From Thauera aromatica_A (GTDB taxonomy: Bacteria > Pseudomonadota > Gammaproteobacteria > Burkholderiales > Rhodocyclaceae), in contig NZ_JALLIK010000095.1 of the NCBI RefSeq assembly GCF_023093595.1, forward strand, positions 1 through 64,000: a DNA stretch of 64,000 nucleotides. The letters run 5' to 3'. Under the pieces are notes generated by a model. That model was not told the DNA's origin. It worked only from the letters and a program-made list of their open reading frames with translations, and did not search any database. Positions 36,277 to 47,160 of the stretch are shown piece by piece. Within the stretch, counting starts at the first letter, position 1. Every line of letters starts with the position of its first letter. Made by a program: the position numbers and the translations under genes.

Positions 36277-37122
36277 ATGCTCAGCTATCGTCACGCCTTC
36301 CATGCCGGGAACCACGCCGACGTCCTCAAGCATGTGGTTCTGCTCGAACTGCTCGCCTATTTCAACCGCAAGGACAAGCCCTGGCAGTACATCGACACCC
36401 ATGCCGGCGGCGGTTGTTACGCGCTCGCGAGCGCGCAGGCGGAAAAGAACGCCGAATCCGCCGACGGCATCGGCCGGCTGTGGGCGCGCGAAGACCTGCC
36501 CGAGCCGGTCGCGGCCTATGTCGCCGCGGTGCGCCAGTTCAACCCCCAGGGGCGCCTGCTGTTCTATCCGGGCTCGCCGGCGCTGGCGATGACAGCCGCG
36601 CGGAGCCAGGACCGCCTGCGGCTGTTCGAACTGCATCCGGCCGATTTCGACTCCTTGCAGCGCACCTTCGCCGCCGAGCGCGGGCGCGTCCAGGTGAGCC
36701 GGGCCGACGGCTTTGCCGCCCTCAAAAGCCTGCTGCCGCCGCCTTCGCGCCGCGCCCTGGCGCTGATCGACCCGCCTTACGAGCTGAAGGAAGATTACCG
36801 CCGCGCAGTCGAGGTGCTGCGCGATGCGATGCGCCGTTTCCCCACCGGGACGTATGCCCTGTGGTATCCGATGCTGAGCCGTGCCGAAGCCCGGGCGCTG
36901 CCGGGCCGGCTGGCCGAACTGGGGGCGCAGAGCTGGCTGGAGGTGCGGCTGGCGGTCCGTAGCCCGCCGCGCGACGGGTTCGGCATGTTCGGCAGCGGAC
37001 TCTACATCGTCAATCCGCCCTGGGTGCTGCCTGCGAGGCTGGAGGCGATGATGCCCTGGCTGGTCGAGCGCCTGGCGATCGATGAGGGCGCGGGCTTCGA
37101 TCTCGAGCACCATATCGAGTGA
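36277..37122 (+). CDS. rlmJ: 23S rRNA (adenine(2030)-N(6))-methyltransferase
   Basis: A 281-residue SAM-dependent methyltransferase. The N-terminus MLSYRHAFHAGNHADVLKHV is nearly diagnostic for RlmJ, the catalytic DPPY is in ALIDPPYELKEDY, and the end carries GMFGSGLYIVNPPW. It methylates N6 of an adenine in 23S rRNA. It is divergent from the carbonic-anhydrase-like gene. Confidence 0.94.
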   Translation: MLSYRHAFHAGNHADVLKHVVLLELLAYFNRKDKPWQYIDTHAGGGCYALASAQAEKNAESADGIGRLWAREDLPEPVAAYVAAVRQFNPQGRLLFYPGSPALAMTAARSQDRLRLFELHPADFDSLQRTFAAERGRVQVSRADGFAALKSLLPPPSRRALALIDPPYELKEDYRRAVEVLRDAMRRFPTGTYALWYPMLSRAEARALPGRLAELGAQSWLEVRLAVRSPPRDGFGMFGSGLYIVNPPWVLPARLEAMMPWLVERLAIDEGAGFDLEHHIE

Positions 37123-37180
37123 GGCGGAGTTTTTACGCTGCAGCGCACGATAAGATTGGGCGAGCGCAATTTTTCTGAAA

Positions 37181-37200
37181 CAATACGCGCTTTCGTATTG
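37181..37200. promoter_or_regulatory. Inverted repeat CAATACG-N6-CGTATTG before the phosphate transporter
   Basis: Perfect 7-bp arms around CGCTTT, ending 14 nt before the GTG start. It could be an operator or a small hairpin that occludes the weak ribosome-binding site. It does not resemble a Pho box. It lies in an AT-richer patch that probably contains the promoter. Confidence 0.5.
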
Positions 37201-37214
37201 ACCGGAATCCCATT

Positions 37215-38795
37215 GTGGACCTGCAGCAAATCAGCGAACTCGAGCGTGCCGCCCGGACCGGGCGGGGCGAACTACTGCGACTCGGGATCGGCGTCCTCTT
37301 CATCGTCGGGGTGATGTTCTACGCCGGGATGCGAGGCAACGGCGAAGCCAGCCTGATCCTGGTGATGGCGGCGATGATCGGTGGCTACATGGCGATGAAC
37401 ATCGGCGCCAACGATGTCGCCAACAACGTCGGCCCGGCGGTCGGCTCGCGGGCATTGAGCCTGGCCGGCGCCCTGGTGATCGCCGCCGTGTTCGAGGCCG
37501 CCGGGGCGCTGATCGCCGGTGGCGAAGTGGTCGGCACCATCCGCAACGGCATCATCGACCCCGATCTGATCCCCGATGCCGACACTTTCGTCTGGATCAT
37601 GCTCGCCGCGCTGCTCGCCGGCGCGCTGTGGCTGAACATCGCCACCGCGGTGGGAGCGCCGGTGTCGACGACGCACTCGATTGTCGGCGCCGTGCTCGGT
37701 GCGGGCATGGCGGCGGCCGGCCCCGCCATCGTCGACTGGGCGACGATGGGCAACATCGCGGCGAGCTGGGTGATTTCGCCGCTGCTCGGCGGCGTGTTCG
37801 CCGCCGGCTTCCTGTACCTGGTCAAGCGCAGCATCACCTACCAGGCCGACATGGCCGAGGCGGCGTGCCGGATGGTGCCGCTGCTGGTCGGACTGATGGC
37901 GTGGACGTTCGCTACCTACCTGATCCTGAAAGGCCTGAACAAGGTGTGGAAAGTGGGCTTCGTCGCCGCGCTGGGGTATGGCTTCGTCGTCGGTATCGGC
38001 GTCACCCTGCTGGTGAGGCGGCTGGTGTCGGGGCGGAACGGCATCGTCGCCAACACCAAGCAGAGCGTGAACCGGCTGTTTACCGTGCCGCTGATCTTCG
38101 CCGCGGCGCTGCTCAGTTTCGCCCACGGTTCCAACGACGTCGCCAACGCGGTCGGGCCGCTGGCGGCGATCGTCGATGTCGTTACCCACGAGGGCGTGAT
38201 CAGCAAGGCGGCGGCGATCCCCACCTGGGTGATGATGGTCGGTGCGATCGGCATTTCGCTCGGACTGGCGCTGTTCGGCCCCAAAGTCATCCGCACGGTG
38301 GGCTCGGAGATCACCGAGCTCGATCAGATGCGGGCCTACTGCATCGCGATGGCGGCCACGATCACGGTGATCGTCGCCAGCCAGTTCGGCCTGCCGGTGA
38401 GCTCGACCCATATCGCGGTGGGCGGGGTGTTCGGCGTCGGCTTCCTGCGCGAGTACCTCAAGAGCAATTACGACCGGATGCTGTCCGAGATCAAGGCGCA
38501 CCACCCCGAGGGCGACCAGGCCGCGATCGAAGGTTTCATCGCGCGCTTCGAAAAAGCCTCGGTGGAAGAAAAGGGAGCGATGCTGCGCGATCTGAAGGAG
38601 CGCTCGAAGAACGCCGAGGACCCTGCGCATTTTTCCAAGGGTGAGCGCAAGAACCTGAAAAAGGTCTACCGCCGCGAGCTGGTCAAGCGCTCGCAACTGC
38701 TGCGCATCGCCGCCGCCTGGGTGATCACCGTTCCGGCCTCGGCGCTGATGGCGGCAATTCTCTTCTTTACCATCCGCGGCATGATGGTGTCTTGA
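37215..38795 (+). CDS. Inorganic phosphate transporter, Pit family
   Basis: A 526-residue inner-membrane transporter (proton or cation-coupled, metal-phosphate). It has the twin PHO4 repeats with the Pit signature GANDVANNVGPAVGSRAL in the first half and GSNDVANAVGPLAAI in the second. About ten membrane spans flank a cytoplasmic region at residues 415-495 (KAHHPEGDQAAIEGFIARFE). It starts with GTG at 37215; the ribosome-binding site is weak. No phoU-like partner gene is adjacent. Confidence 0.92.
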   Translation: MDLQQISELERAARTGRGELLRLGIGVLFIVGVMFYAGMRGNGEASLILVMAAMIGGYMAMNIGANDVANNVGPAVGSRALSLAGALVIAAVFEAAGALIAGGEVVGTIRNGIIDPDLIPDADTFVWIMLAALLAGALWLNIATAVGAPVSTTHSIVGAVLGAGMAAAGPAIVDWATMGNIAASWVISPLLGGVFAAGFLYLVKRSITYQADMAEAACRMVPLLVGLMAWTFATYLILKGLNKVWKVGFVAALGYGFVVGIGVTLLVRRLVSGRNGIVANTKQSVNRLFTVPLIFAAALLSFAHGSNDVANAVGPLAAIVDVVTHEGVISKAAAIPTWVMMVGAIGISLGLALFGPKVIRTVGSEITELDQMRAYCIAMAATITVIVASQFGLPVSSTHIAVGGVFGVGFLREYLKSNYDRMLSEIKAHHPEGDQAAIEGFIARFEKASVEEKGAMLRDLKERSKNAEDPAHFSKGERKNLKKVYRRELVKRSQLLRIAAAWVITVPASALMAAILFFTIRGMMVS

Positions 38796-38823
38796 GTCCG
38801 GCGGCCGGGCGGGGGCTGCGCGC

Positions 38824-39165
38824 ATGAACCTGGCTGAAGTTGCCGCGCTGCTGGCGCTGGGCGGGGTGGCGTGGTTCTGGCTCGACAGCCTGAAAGCGCG
38901 CGAAGCCGGTGTGCTGGCGGCGCGGCGGGCCTGCGCGCGCGAAGGCGTGCAGTTCCTCGACGAAACCGTCGTCGGCCACGGCCTTCGTCCGGCGCGCGAT
39001 GAGCGCGGCCACATGGTGCTGCGGCGTGCCTACGAGTTCGAATACTCGCTCACCGGCAATGACCGCTATCACGGCAGCGTGGTGCTCGAAGGGCGGGAGG
39101 TGACGCTGGTTGATGTGAGTGAACATCGACCGCCGGTGTCGGCGGTCGTCGTCGACCTGCGCTGA
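38824..39165 (+). CDS. DUF3301 family small protein
   Basis: A 113-residue protein with a short N-terminal hydrophobic segment (LAEVAALLALGGVAWFWLDS), then a soluble domain with RACAREGVQFLDETVVG and RRAYEFEYSLTGNDRYHGSV, typical of DUF3301. The function is unknown; it is often found near folE or pit genes in this group. It converges on folE with a 10-nt gap. Confidence 0.85.
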   Translation: MNLAEVAALLALGGVAWFWLDSLKAREAGVLAARRACAREGVQFLDETVVGHGLRPARDERGHMVLRRAYEFEYSLTGNDRYHGSVVLEGREVTLVDVSEHRPPVSAVVVDLR

Positions 39166-39175
39166 AGCCGCCCGC

Positions 39176-39808
39176 TCAGCTGCGGCGATGTTCGATGGCG
39201 CGCAGGAACTCGGCGCGCGACTGGGGCGAGCGCTCGAATTCTCCGCAGAAAGCCTGGGTGATCACGCGTTCGTCGCCGCGGCGGTCCTCGCCGAGGAGCA
39301 GGCACAGCTGTTCGGCTTCGATCACGCACGCCGCGCCCGCGGCCTTGCCGTGCGTCATCAGGGCTTCGGCGATGTCGCGCGTCATCCATTCCTGGTACGT
39401 GAAGCGGTGCCCGATCGCATCGACGAGGCGGGCGATGCGGCCGAAACCGTGGAGCCGCCCTCCCGGCAGGTAGGCGACGTGGGCAAGGCCGCGGAAAGGC
39501 ACCAGGTGGTGCGGGCAGACGCCATGCACGGCGATGCCGCGCACCACCACCATGTCCCGGCGCGGGTCTTCGAAGCCGTCGCCGAGCACTTCGGCCGGAT
39601 CGAGATCGTAGCCGCCGAGCAGGCGATGCTGCCACAGCTCGCGCACGCGCTGGGCGGTGCGTCCGGTGTGCGAAGTGTCGGCAGCGACGCCGCAGGCGCG
39701 CAGCAGATCGACCACGGCCTGCTCGAACGCGGCGGGGTCGAACTCGCCGCGGCGGGCGATTCCTATTGCCCGCGGCCGGGGAGGGGGCGGATGTTCGTGT
39801 GTGCTCAT
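39176..39808 (-). CDS. folE: GTP cyclohydrolase I
   Basis: Makes 7,8-dihydroneopterin triphosphate from GTP, the first step of tetrahydrofolate (and queuosine) biosynthesis. The 210-residue product has the zinc and active-site motif GVCPHHLVPFRGLAHVAYLP and the conserved RLVDAIGHRFTYQEWMTRDI plus AACVIEAEQLCLLL. The first 30 residues, rich in His and Pro (STHEHPPPPRPRAIG), are not conserved. The start at 39808 is the first Met of that block. Confidence 0.93.
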   Translation of the reverse strand: MSTHEHPPPPRPRAIGIARRGEFDPAAFEQAVVDLLRACGVAADTSHTGRTAQRVRELWQHRLLGGYDLDPAEVLGDGFEDPRRDMVVVRGIAVHGVCPHHLVPFRGLAHVAYLPGGRLHGFGRIARLVDAIGHRFTYQEWMTRDIAEALMTHGKAAGAACVIEAEQLCLLLGEDRRGDERVITQAFCGEFERSPQSRAEFLRAIEHRRS

Positions 39809-39943
39809 GCCTGGATTCCTGGCGCTGCCTGTGCATCGGGAGGATCCGATGATACGCCCCCGCGCCGCCGCTGCCGACCGCTTCGCGCATTGCCTCTGCG
39901 GCAGCGGGTGGGCACAATGGGCGCCTTTTTCACGGTGCCCGTC

Positions 39944-40714
39944 ATGATTCTTTCCGACTCCGTCCTGCCCGCCGACCCGCTCGCCGCGCAGGTCGATGCC
40001 GCCGCCCAGCGTCAGGCCGCGCGGCTGGCGCAGGATGCATTCGCACGCGTGTTCCGCCTCAGCGTGTCGGAAAGCGATGCGGCCCGTCGCAAAGGGGTGG
40101 CCGAACTGCACGCGGACCTGCGCGACTGGGCCGGCACCGGAGCAGGCGAGGAAGCGCGCGCGTTGCGCCTGGCCCTGCTGTTGTCGGGGATGGATCAATG
40201 GGGGCTGGCGTGGAGCCAGGCCTTCGGGCTGGTGGCGATCCCCGGCCTGAGCGAACTGGTCGGCGCCTTGCGCACCGGGCTCGATGAGCAGGCCGAGGCG
40301 CGCTTCCTGCGACAGTTCGAGGCGCTCGCTGCGGCCGAGGAGAGCGCCATCGATTTCAAGGTGGAACTGCGCCGGGGCCTTCATTTAGCCTTGTGGCACG
40401 CTGCGATCGCCGCCGAAGACCGCGATCAGGCGCTGCGCCTTGCCGGCCAGCTCGGCAGCCAGCTGCTGGCCCTGGTGCGCGACATGCCGCACGCCGGCTG
40501 GCGCCTGGTCGCCGACGCCCTCGCCTTCATCCAGATCCGTTGCCTGGCCGACGGCCTTGCGGCCGAAGGGGTGGGACAGGAGGCGACCCAGGCCTTGTTC
40601 GCCGCGCTCGGGCGCGAATTGCCGAAGGAACTCGGCGAGCGCGTGATGGCCCACGCGGCGCGCGCGGTGATCGCCTGGCAGCAGGCCGAACGTGCCGCCG
40701 GGCAGGTGCACTGA
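39944..40714 (+). CDS. Conserved hypothetical protein coupled to yaeQ
   Basis: I do not recognise this family. The 256-residue protein is Ala/Leu-rich and predicted all-helical and soluble (LRLALLLSGMDQWGLAWSQA, LHLALWHAAIAAEDRDQALR). It has no signal peptide and no obvious catalytic motif. An in-frame ATG at 39917 would add nine residues; 39944 is preferred because the upstream segment is hydrophobic and unlike the rest. Its stop codon shares one base with the yaeQ start (TGATG), which points to coupled synthesis and possibly a joint function. Confidence 0.75.
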   Translation: MILSDSVLPADPLAAQVDAAAQRQAARLAQDAFARVFRLSVSESDAARRKGVAELHADLRDWAGTGAGEEARALRLALLLSGMDQWGLAWSQAFGLVAIPGLSELVGALRTGLDEQAEARFLRQFEALAAAEESAIDFKVELRRGLHLALWHAAIAAEDRDQALRLAGQLGSQLLALVRDMPHAGWRLVADALAFIQIRCLADGLAAEGVGQEATQALFAALGRELPKELGERVMAHAARAVIAWQQAERAAGQVH

Positions 40715-41280
40715 TGGCGCTCAAGGCCACGATCTTCAAGGCCGAGATCCAGGTCGCCGACATCGACCGCGGCCACTATGCCGACTATGCGCTGACCCTG
40801 GCGCGCCACCCGTCGGAAACCGACGAGCGGATGATGGTGCGCCTGCTCGCGTTTGCGCTGTTCGCCGACCCCGCGCTCGGTTTCGGCAAGGGGCTGTGCG
40901 CCGATGACGAACCCGATCTGTGGCAGAAGGACTTGACCGGCACCATCGAGCGCTGGATCGACGTCGGCCAGCCCGACGAGAAGTGGGTGCGCAAAGCCTG
41001 CGGGCGCGCCCGCGAAGTGGTCGTCCTCGCCTACGGGCGCGCGCTCGATGTATGGTGGAGCGGTGCCCGGGCACGGCTCGAGCGGCAGTCCGGGCTGCAG
41101 GTGATCGAGCTGACGCGCGAAGCCGGCGCCGAGCTGGCGAAGCTCGCCGAGCGCACGATGCGCCTGCAGTTCAGCATCCAGGACGGCCAGGTGTGGGTCA
41201 CCAACGGACGCGCCACGGTGAGCATCGAGCCGCGCTGGCTGCTGGGCGAGCGGCGGCTGGCCGAAGGCTCAGGCGACTGA
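40714..41280 (+). CDS. yaeQ: YaeQ family protein
   Basis: A 188-residue protein of the YaeQ family, which has a PD-(D/E)XK nuclease-like fold. It begins ALKATIFKAEIQVADIDRGH and continues HPSETDERMMVRLLAFALFA and GQPDEKWVRKACGRAREVVV, with the conserved block ALDVWWSGARARLERQSGLQ. The function is not settled; the E. coli protein was first noted as a suppressor in haemolysin production. The last 12 nt overlap the convergent gene on the other strand. Confidence 0.9.
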   Translation: MALKATIFKAEIQVADIDRGHYADYALTLARHPSETDERMMVRLLAFALFADPALGFGKGLCADDEPDLWQKDLTGTIERWIDVGQPDEKWVRKACGRAREVVVLAYGRALDVWWSGARARLERQSGLQVIELTREAGAELAKLAERTMRLQFSIQDGQVWVTNGRATVSIEPRWLLGERRLAEGSGD

Positions 41281-44200
41281 GGGTTCGGTCGGTTCGGTCG
41301 CGGATTCGGTCCGGTTGTCGTGGCCGGCGTACCACGACAACCAGCCGACGATGTGCTCGGCCGGCATCGGGCGTGCGATGCCGTAGCCCTGGCCGAGGCG
41401 GCAGCCGAGCGCGCGCAACGCGGCGGCATGTTCGGGCGTTTCCACCCCTTCGGCGATGACTTCGCGGCCGAAGGCCTCGGCGAGCTGGATCACGCTTTGG
41501 ACGATGGCGCGGTCTTCGGCATCGTCGAGCATGTCGAGCACGAAGCTGCGGTCGATCTTCAGGCGGTCGACCGGGAGCTGGCGGAAGTACTTGAGCGACG
41601 CGTAGCCGGTGCCGAAGTCGTCCAGCGCCAGGCGCACGCCCAGGGCGTGGCAGGTGCGCAGGGCCTCGAGCGCGGTGTCCATGTCGTCGATCGCGGTGGA
41701 TTCGAGGATTTCGAGCTCGAGCTGGTTCGGTCGCACTTCGGGGTGGCGGGCGAGAAGCTGCTCGAGTCGTTCGGGAAAATCCGGCTGCAGCAGATGGTTG
41801 GCGCCGATGTTGACGCTGGCCGACAGCGGATGTCCGGCGTGCGCCCAGGCTTCGATCTGGCTCAGTGCGGTGTCGATCACCCACTCTCCGAGGGCAGGTT
41901 CGAGCGCGGTGCCTTCGATATAGGACAGGAAGCTGGCGGGCGGCAGCAGGCCTTCTTCCGGGTGCAGCCAGCGGATCAGCGCCTCGGTGCCGACGATTTC
42001 GCCGGTGACCATGTTCACCTGGGGTTGGTAATGGAGGATGAACTCGTGCGCCTGCAATGCCTGCTCGAGCCGGGTGTAGCGCTGCCTGCGGTTGATCAGT
42101 TCCACTTCGATCCCCGGATCGAACATCTGGATGCAGTTGCGCCCCTGCTGCTTGGCCCGGTACATCGCCTGGTCGGCGTGGCGCAGCAAGGTGTCGGGGT
42201 CGGCGTCGTCCTCCGGGAACAGCGTCGCGCCGATGCTGACCGATACCGAGACGGTCTCGGTACCGATCTGGATGGGGGCGCTGACCGCGTGCAGTACCCG
42301 CTCGAGCACTCTGGTGTTGACAACGTCCTCGAGCAGGAGGACGAACTCATCGCCGCCGAGCCGGGCCACGGTGTCGGTGCCACGCAGCATGGTGTTCAGG
42401 CGCTGTACGGTGGTCACCAGCACGCGGTCGCCGATTTCGTGGCCGTAGCGGTCGTTGATCGGCTTGAATTCGTCCAGATCGAGGACGCACACCGCCAGCG
42501 GCTTGCCGCTGCGCCGCGCGCGCGCGATGGCCTGGCGCAGGCGCTCGCCGAGCAGACGACGGTTGGGGGCGCCGGTGAGCGGATCGAAATGGGCGATGCG
42601 CTTGAGTTCCTCCTCGTGGCGCTTGAGGCGGCTGATGTCCACGAATACGGCCACATAGTGGCTCAGCGTCCCGTTGTCGTCCTTGACTCTGCTGATGGAG
42701 AGGATTTCGGCATATTCCTCACCGCTTTTGCGCCGATTCCAGATTTCACCCTGCCAGTGATCGGTTTCGTTCAGCGCGGCCCACATCCTGCGGTAGAAGT
42801 CGGTATCGTGCCGCCCGGAGCGCAGGAGGGAGGGCGTCTTGCCGAGGGCCTCCTCGGGCGCATACCCGGTGATGCGGGTGAAGGCGGGATTGACGTCGAT
42901 GATCCGGTTTTCGGCGTCGGTGATGACGATCGCCTCGTAGCTGCTGGAGAATACGTTGGCCGCTAGACGCAGCTTTTCCTCGTTGCGCTTGCGCCCCGAG
43001 ATGTCGATCTGGGCGCCGACCACCAGTTGCGGACGGCCGGCGTCGTTGTGCCGCAGCACCAGTGCCCGGTCATGCACCCAGACCCAGTGTCCGGCATGGT
43101 GGCGCAGGCGCAGATCCTGCTCATAGTAGGAGGTTTCGCCGTTCAGGTGGCCGACCAGGGCGGTTTCGACCCGGGCCAGATCGTCGGGATGGACCAGGGT
43201 GCGCCATCGGTCCAGGTTCAGCGTGAGGCGCTCCTCGCCGCCCAGGCCGAGCATCTCCGCCCAGCGCCGGTCGACACGGCGCTCGCCGCTGCCGACGTCC
43301 CATTCCCAACTGCCGGCACGGGTGGCTTCGACGACGTTGCCCATATGCCGATGCTCGAATTCGAGCTCGCTTGCGAGGGCTTTCATCCGCATGTGCGCCC
43401 ACAGCAGCCGCAACAGCAGCAGGACGAGGGCGGCCGCGGCCAGGGCGACGGCGAGCAGCTTGAAGCGGTAGCGCGTCCACACATCGTCCCAAGTAAACAC
43501 GGGGGCGGCTTCGAAGGGGGGCTGGCGCAGTTCGCGCAGGAGGGTTTCGACGTCCGAGTAGTCGGCCGCCACGGTGAAGCCCTGGATGGCCGCGGCCTGT
43601 GCGGCGGGGTGCTCGGCAGGCAGCAGCAGTGCGAGCGCACCGATCTTGCGGACCACGCTTTCATCCGCGTGGGGGAGCGCGACGAGCGGCCATTCCGGGT
43701 AGAGGCGGGTGGAGGTGACGTAAGGGTAGTTGGGCGGCGATTGGCGGTTGATGACCTGGAGGCTGGAGACTTCGGGGTGTCCTTCGCGGATGAGTTGCTC
43801 GAGGAGTCCGGTGCGGATGAAGGCGGCATCGGCCTCGCGGGCGATCACTGCGAACACGGCGCTGTCCTGTTCCTGGTCGAGGGGCTTGAGGCGCAGCGTA
43901 TCCGGGTCGATGCCGGCGGTCTTGAGTTCGAGGGCCTGGGCGGCATAGGTCGCGAGAAAGTTGGCGCTGGAAGTGGCGACGACTTTGCCCTTGAGGTCTT
44001 CGAGGCGACGGATCGCCGGGTTGTCCGAGCGGGCGACGATTACGCCGCCGTAGGTCGAGACCGGGCGGCCGTAGTCCAGGTTGACCTGGGTCGCGATCGC
44101 GCCGGAGAGTTCGTTTTCCGCCCGCAGGGCGATGAAATGCGCCGGGTTGGTGAGGACCAGATCGAGCTCGTGGCTTTGCAGTGCGGCCTGCATCTCCGCC

Positions 44201-44403
44201 TGGTCGAGAACGCGCAGACGGACTTCCCGTCCGCCCAGGCCGCTACGGAGATAATCCGCGAAAGGGCGCCAGGCGGCCTCGATGATGGGTTTTGGGCGGA
44301 GGGCGAACACGCCCAGCGTGATCGGTTTCGTGTCCGCGGCAATGACCATCCCGGCGCAAAGGGCGAGCACGAGCGCGCTGAAGTATCGGAGCAAGCGCGT
44401 CAT
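41269..44403 (-). CDS. Membrane-anchored c-di-GMP signalling protein: PhnD-like sensor, PAS-PAS-GGDEF-EAL
   Basis: A 1044-residue protein. Residues 1-22 are a signal peptide; about 25-300 form a periplasmic binding-protein-like (PhnD-type) sensor (ITLGVFALRPKPIIEAAWRP). A membrane helix near 315-335 (FKLLAVALAAAALVLLLLRL) leads to two PAS domains (about 345-475 and 480-600). The GGDEF domain has an intact RLGGDEFVLLLED with an inhibitory RxxD (RGTD) five residues before it. The EAL domain keeps EALIRW, DDFGTGYASL, LKIDRSFV and EGVETPEH. Both cyclase and phosphodiesterase activities are therefore possible. The ligand is unknown; phosphonate- or phosphite-like molecules are one guess. The 3' end overlaps yaeQ by 12 nt. 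Confidence 0.92.
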   Translation of the reverse strand: MTRLLRYFSALVLALCAGMVIAADTKPITLGVFALRPKPIIEAAWRPFADYLRSGLGGREVRLRVLDQAEMQAALQSHELDLVLTNPAHFIALRAENELSGAIATQVNLDYGRPVSTYGGVIVARSDNPAIRRLEDLKGKVVATSSANFLATYAAQALELKTAGIDPDTLRLKPLDQEQDSAVFAVIAREADAAFIRTGLLEQLIREGHPEVSSLQVINRQSPPNYPYVTSTRLYPEWPLVALPHADESVVRKIGALALLLPAEHPAAQAAAIQGFTVAADYSDVETLLRELRQPPFEAAPVFTWDDVWTRYRFKLLAVALAAAALVLLLLRLLWAHMRMKALASELEFEHRHMGNVVEATRAGSWEWDVGSGERRVDRRWAEMLGLGGEERLTLNLDRWRTLVHPDDLARVETALVGHLNGETSYYEQDLRLRHHAGHWVWVHDRALVLRHNDAGRPQLVVGAQIDISGRKRNEEKLRLAANVFSSSYEAIVITDAENRIIDVNPAFTRITGYAPEEALGKTPSLLRSGRHDTDFYRRMWAALNETDHWQGEIWNRRKSGEEYAEILSISRVKDDNGTLSHYVAVFVDISRLKRHEEELKRIAHFDPLTGAPNRRLLGERLRQAIARARRSGKPLAVCVLDLDEFKPINDRYGHEIGDRVLVTTVQRLNTMLRGTDTVARLGGDEFVLLLEDVVNTRVLERVLHAVSAPIQIGTETVSVSVSIGATLFPEDDADPDTLLRHADQAMYRAKQQGRNCIQMFDPGIEVELINRRQRYTRLEQALQAHEFILHYQPQVNMVTGEIVGTEALIRWLHPEEGLLPPASFLSYIEGTALEPALGEWVIDTALSQIEAWAHAGHPLSASVNIGANHLLQPDFPERLEQLLARHPEVRPNQLELEILESTAIDDMDTALEALRTCHALGVRLALDDFGTGYASLKYFRQLPVDRLKIDRSFVLDMLDDAEDRAIVQSVIQLAEAFGREVIAEGVETPEHAAALRALGCRLGQGYGIARPMPAEHIVGWLSWYAGHDNRTESATEPTEPSVA

Positions 44404-44573
44404 CGCCCGTCGTGGCCTCCTGCCGCAGTGGCGGGAGTGGTGAGGGGCAGGTGGGCCGGCAGCAGGTGCATTTCGACGCTCTTGTCATTCTGGCGGGACG
44501 ATGATAACGCAGGCCGTCCTTGTGTTTCGTGAATGAATGCACGAATTACTGTCATTCGGATGTGCTGGCGGGT

Positions 44574-46502
<1,929 letters not shown>

Positions 46503-46642
46503 GGCAGGCGGGCCGTGGAAGTGGCGGAAGGCAGGGCGAAAGGCAGCAGCGCTGCGAAGCCGCGATTATCGGCGATTCGGCGCGGCGAATGAAAAAAGCG
46601 GCTCACGGCCGCGCGCCTGCATGCTTGCGGCGCCACAAAAGC

Positions 46643-46667
46643 AAAAACGCGGCCTCTGGCCGCGTTT
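46643..46667 (-). terminator. Rho-independent terminator of the cold-shock gene
   Basis: Read on the minus strand, AAACGCGGCC pairs with GGCCGCGTTT around the loop AGA and runs into five T. It lies 23 nt after the cold-shock stop codon. Confidence 0.88.
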
Positions 46668-46689
46668 CCGGATAACCGAAACGAGTCGA

Positions 46690-46899
46690 TTACAGCGGGC
46701 GGATGTTGGCCGCCTGCAGGCCCTTCGGGCCGGTCTTGACTTCGAATTCCACGCGCTGGTTTTCAGCCAGGCTCTTGAAACCCTTGCTCTGGATTTCGGA
46801 GAAGTGGGCGAACAGGTCGTCGCCGCCGCCTTCCGGAGTGATGAAGCCGAAGCCCTTGGCGTCGTTGAACCACTTGACGGTACCGGTTTGAGTGCTCAT
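46690..46899 (-). CDS. Cold-shock protein (CspA family)
   Basis: A 69-residue single-domain nucleic-acid chaperone. It has the RNA-binding motifs KGFGFI (RNP1) and LFAHF (RNP2) within TGTVKWFNDAKGFGFITPEG. The start at 46899 is the canonical MSTQTGTVKWF; the frame is open for a further 19 codons, but these do not match the family. The 261-nt gap upstream would allow a long structured 5' untranslated region of the kind that controls cspA genes. Confidence 0.94.
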   Translation of the reverse strand: MSTQTGTVKWFNDAKGFGFITPEGGGDDLFAHFSEIQSKGFKSLAENQRVEFEVKTGPKGLQAANIRPL

Positions 46900-47160
46900 T
46901 TGCGTTCCATATATAAAGATTGCGGGCTCGCGCCCTGAAAATGCAGGAACGATCAAGAAACGTAATCAGGAGGCATCGGACCGGCACGCGCTCTCTTGGA
47001 ACACGCTGGGTAACCACCAGAACAACCACTGCTTGAATCGACTGCGAACGGCACGATACACGGTTTTCATCGCTTGGGTGAATTTATTTGCGGCCTCCGG
47101 CGAAAAAATTCTTTAGCCGGGGTGGGATAATTACAAATTCGACAGTCCTGTGGATTTCCC
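46900..47160. promoter_or_regulatory. Divergent intergenic region: probable cold-shock leader and ylqF promoter
   Basis: 261 nt without a gene between the cold-shock gene (minus) and ylqF (plus). It has AT-rich patches at 47082-47145 (for example TGAATTTATTTG and GGGATAATTACAAATTC), where promoters for both sides are likely. No promoter pair with good spacing can be named. The minus-strand leader would be up to about 200 nt. Confidence 0.45.
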
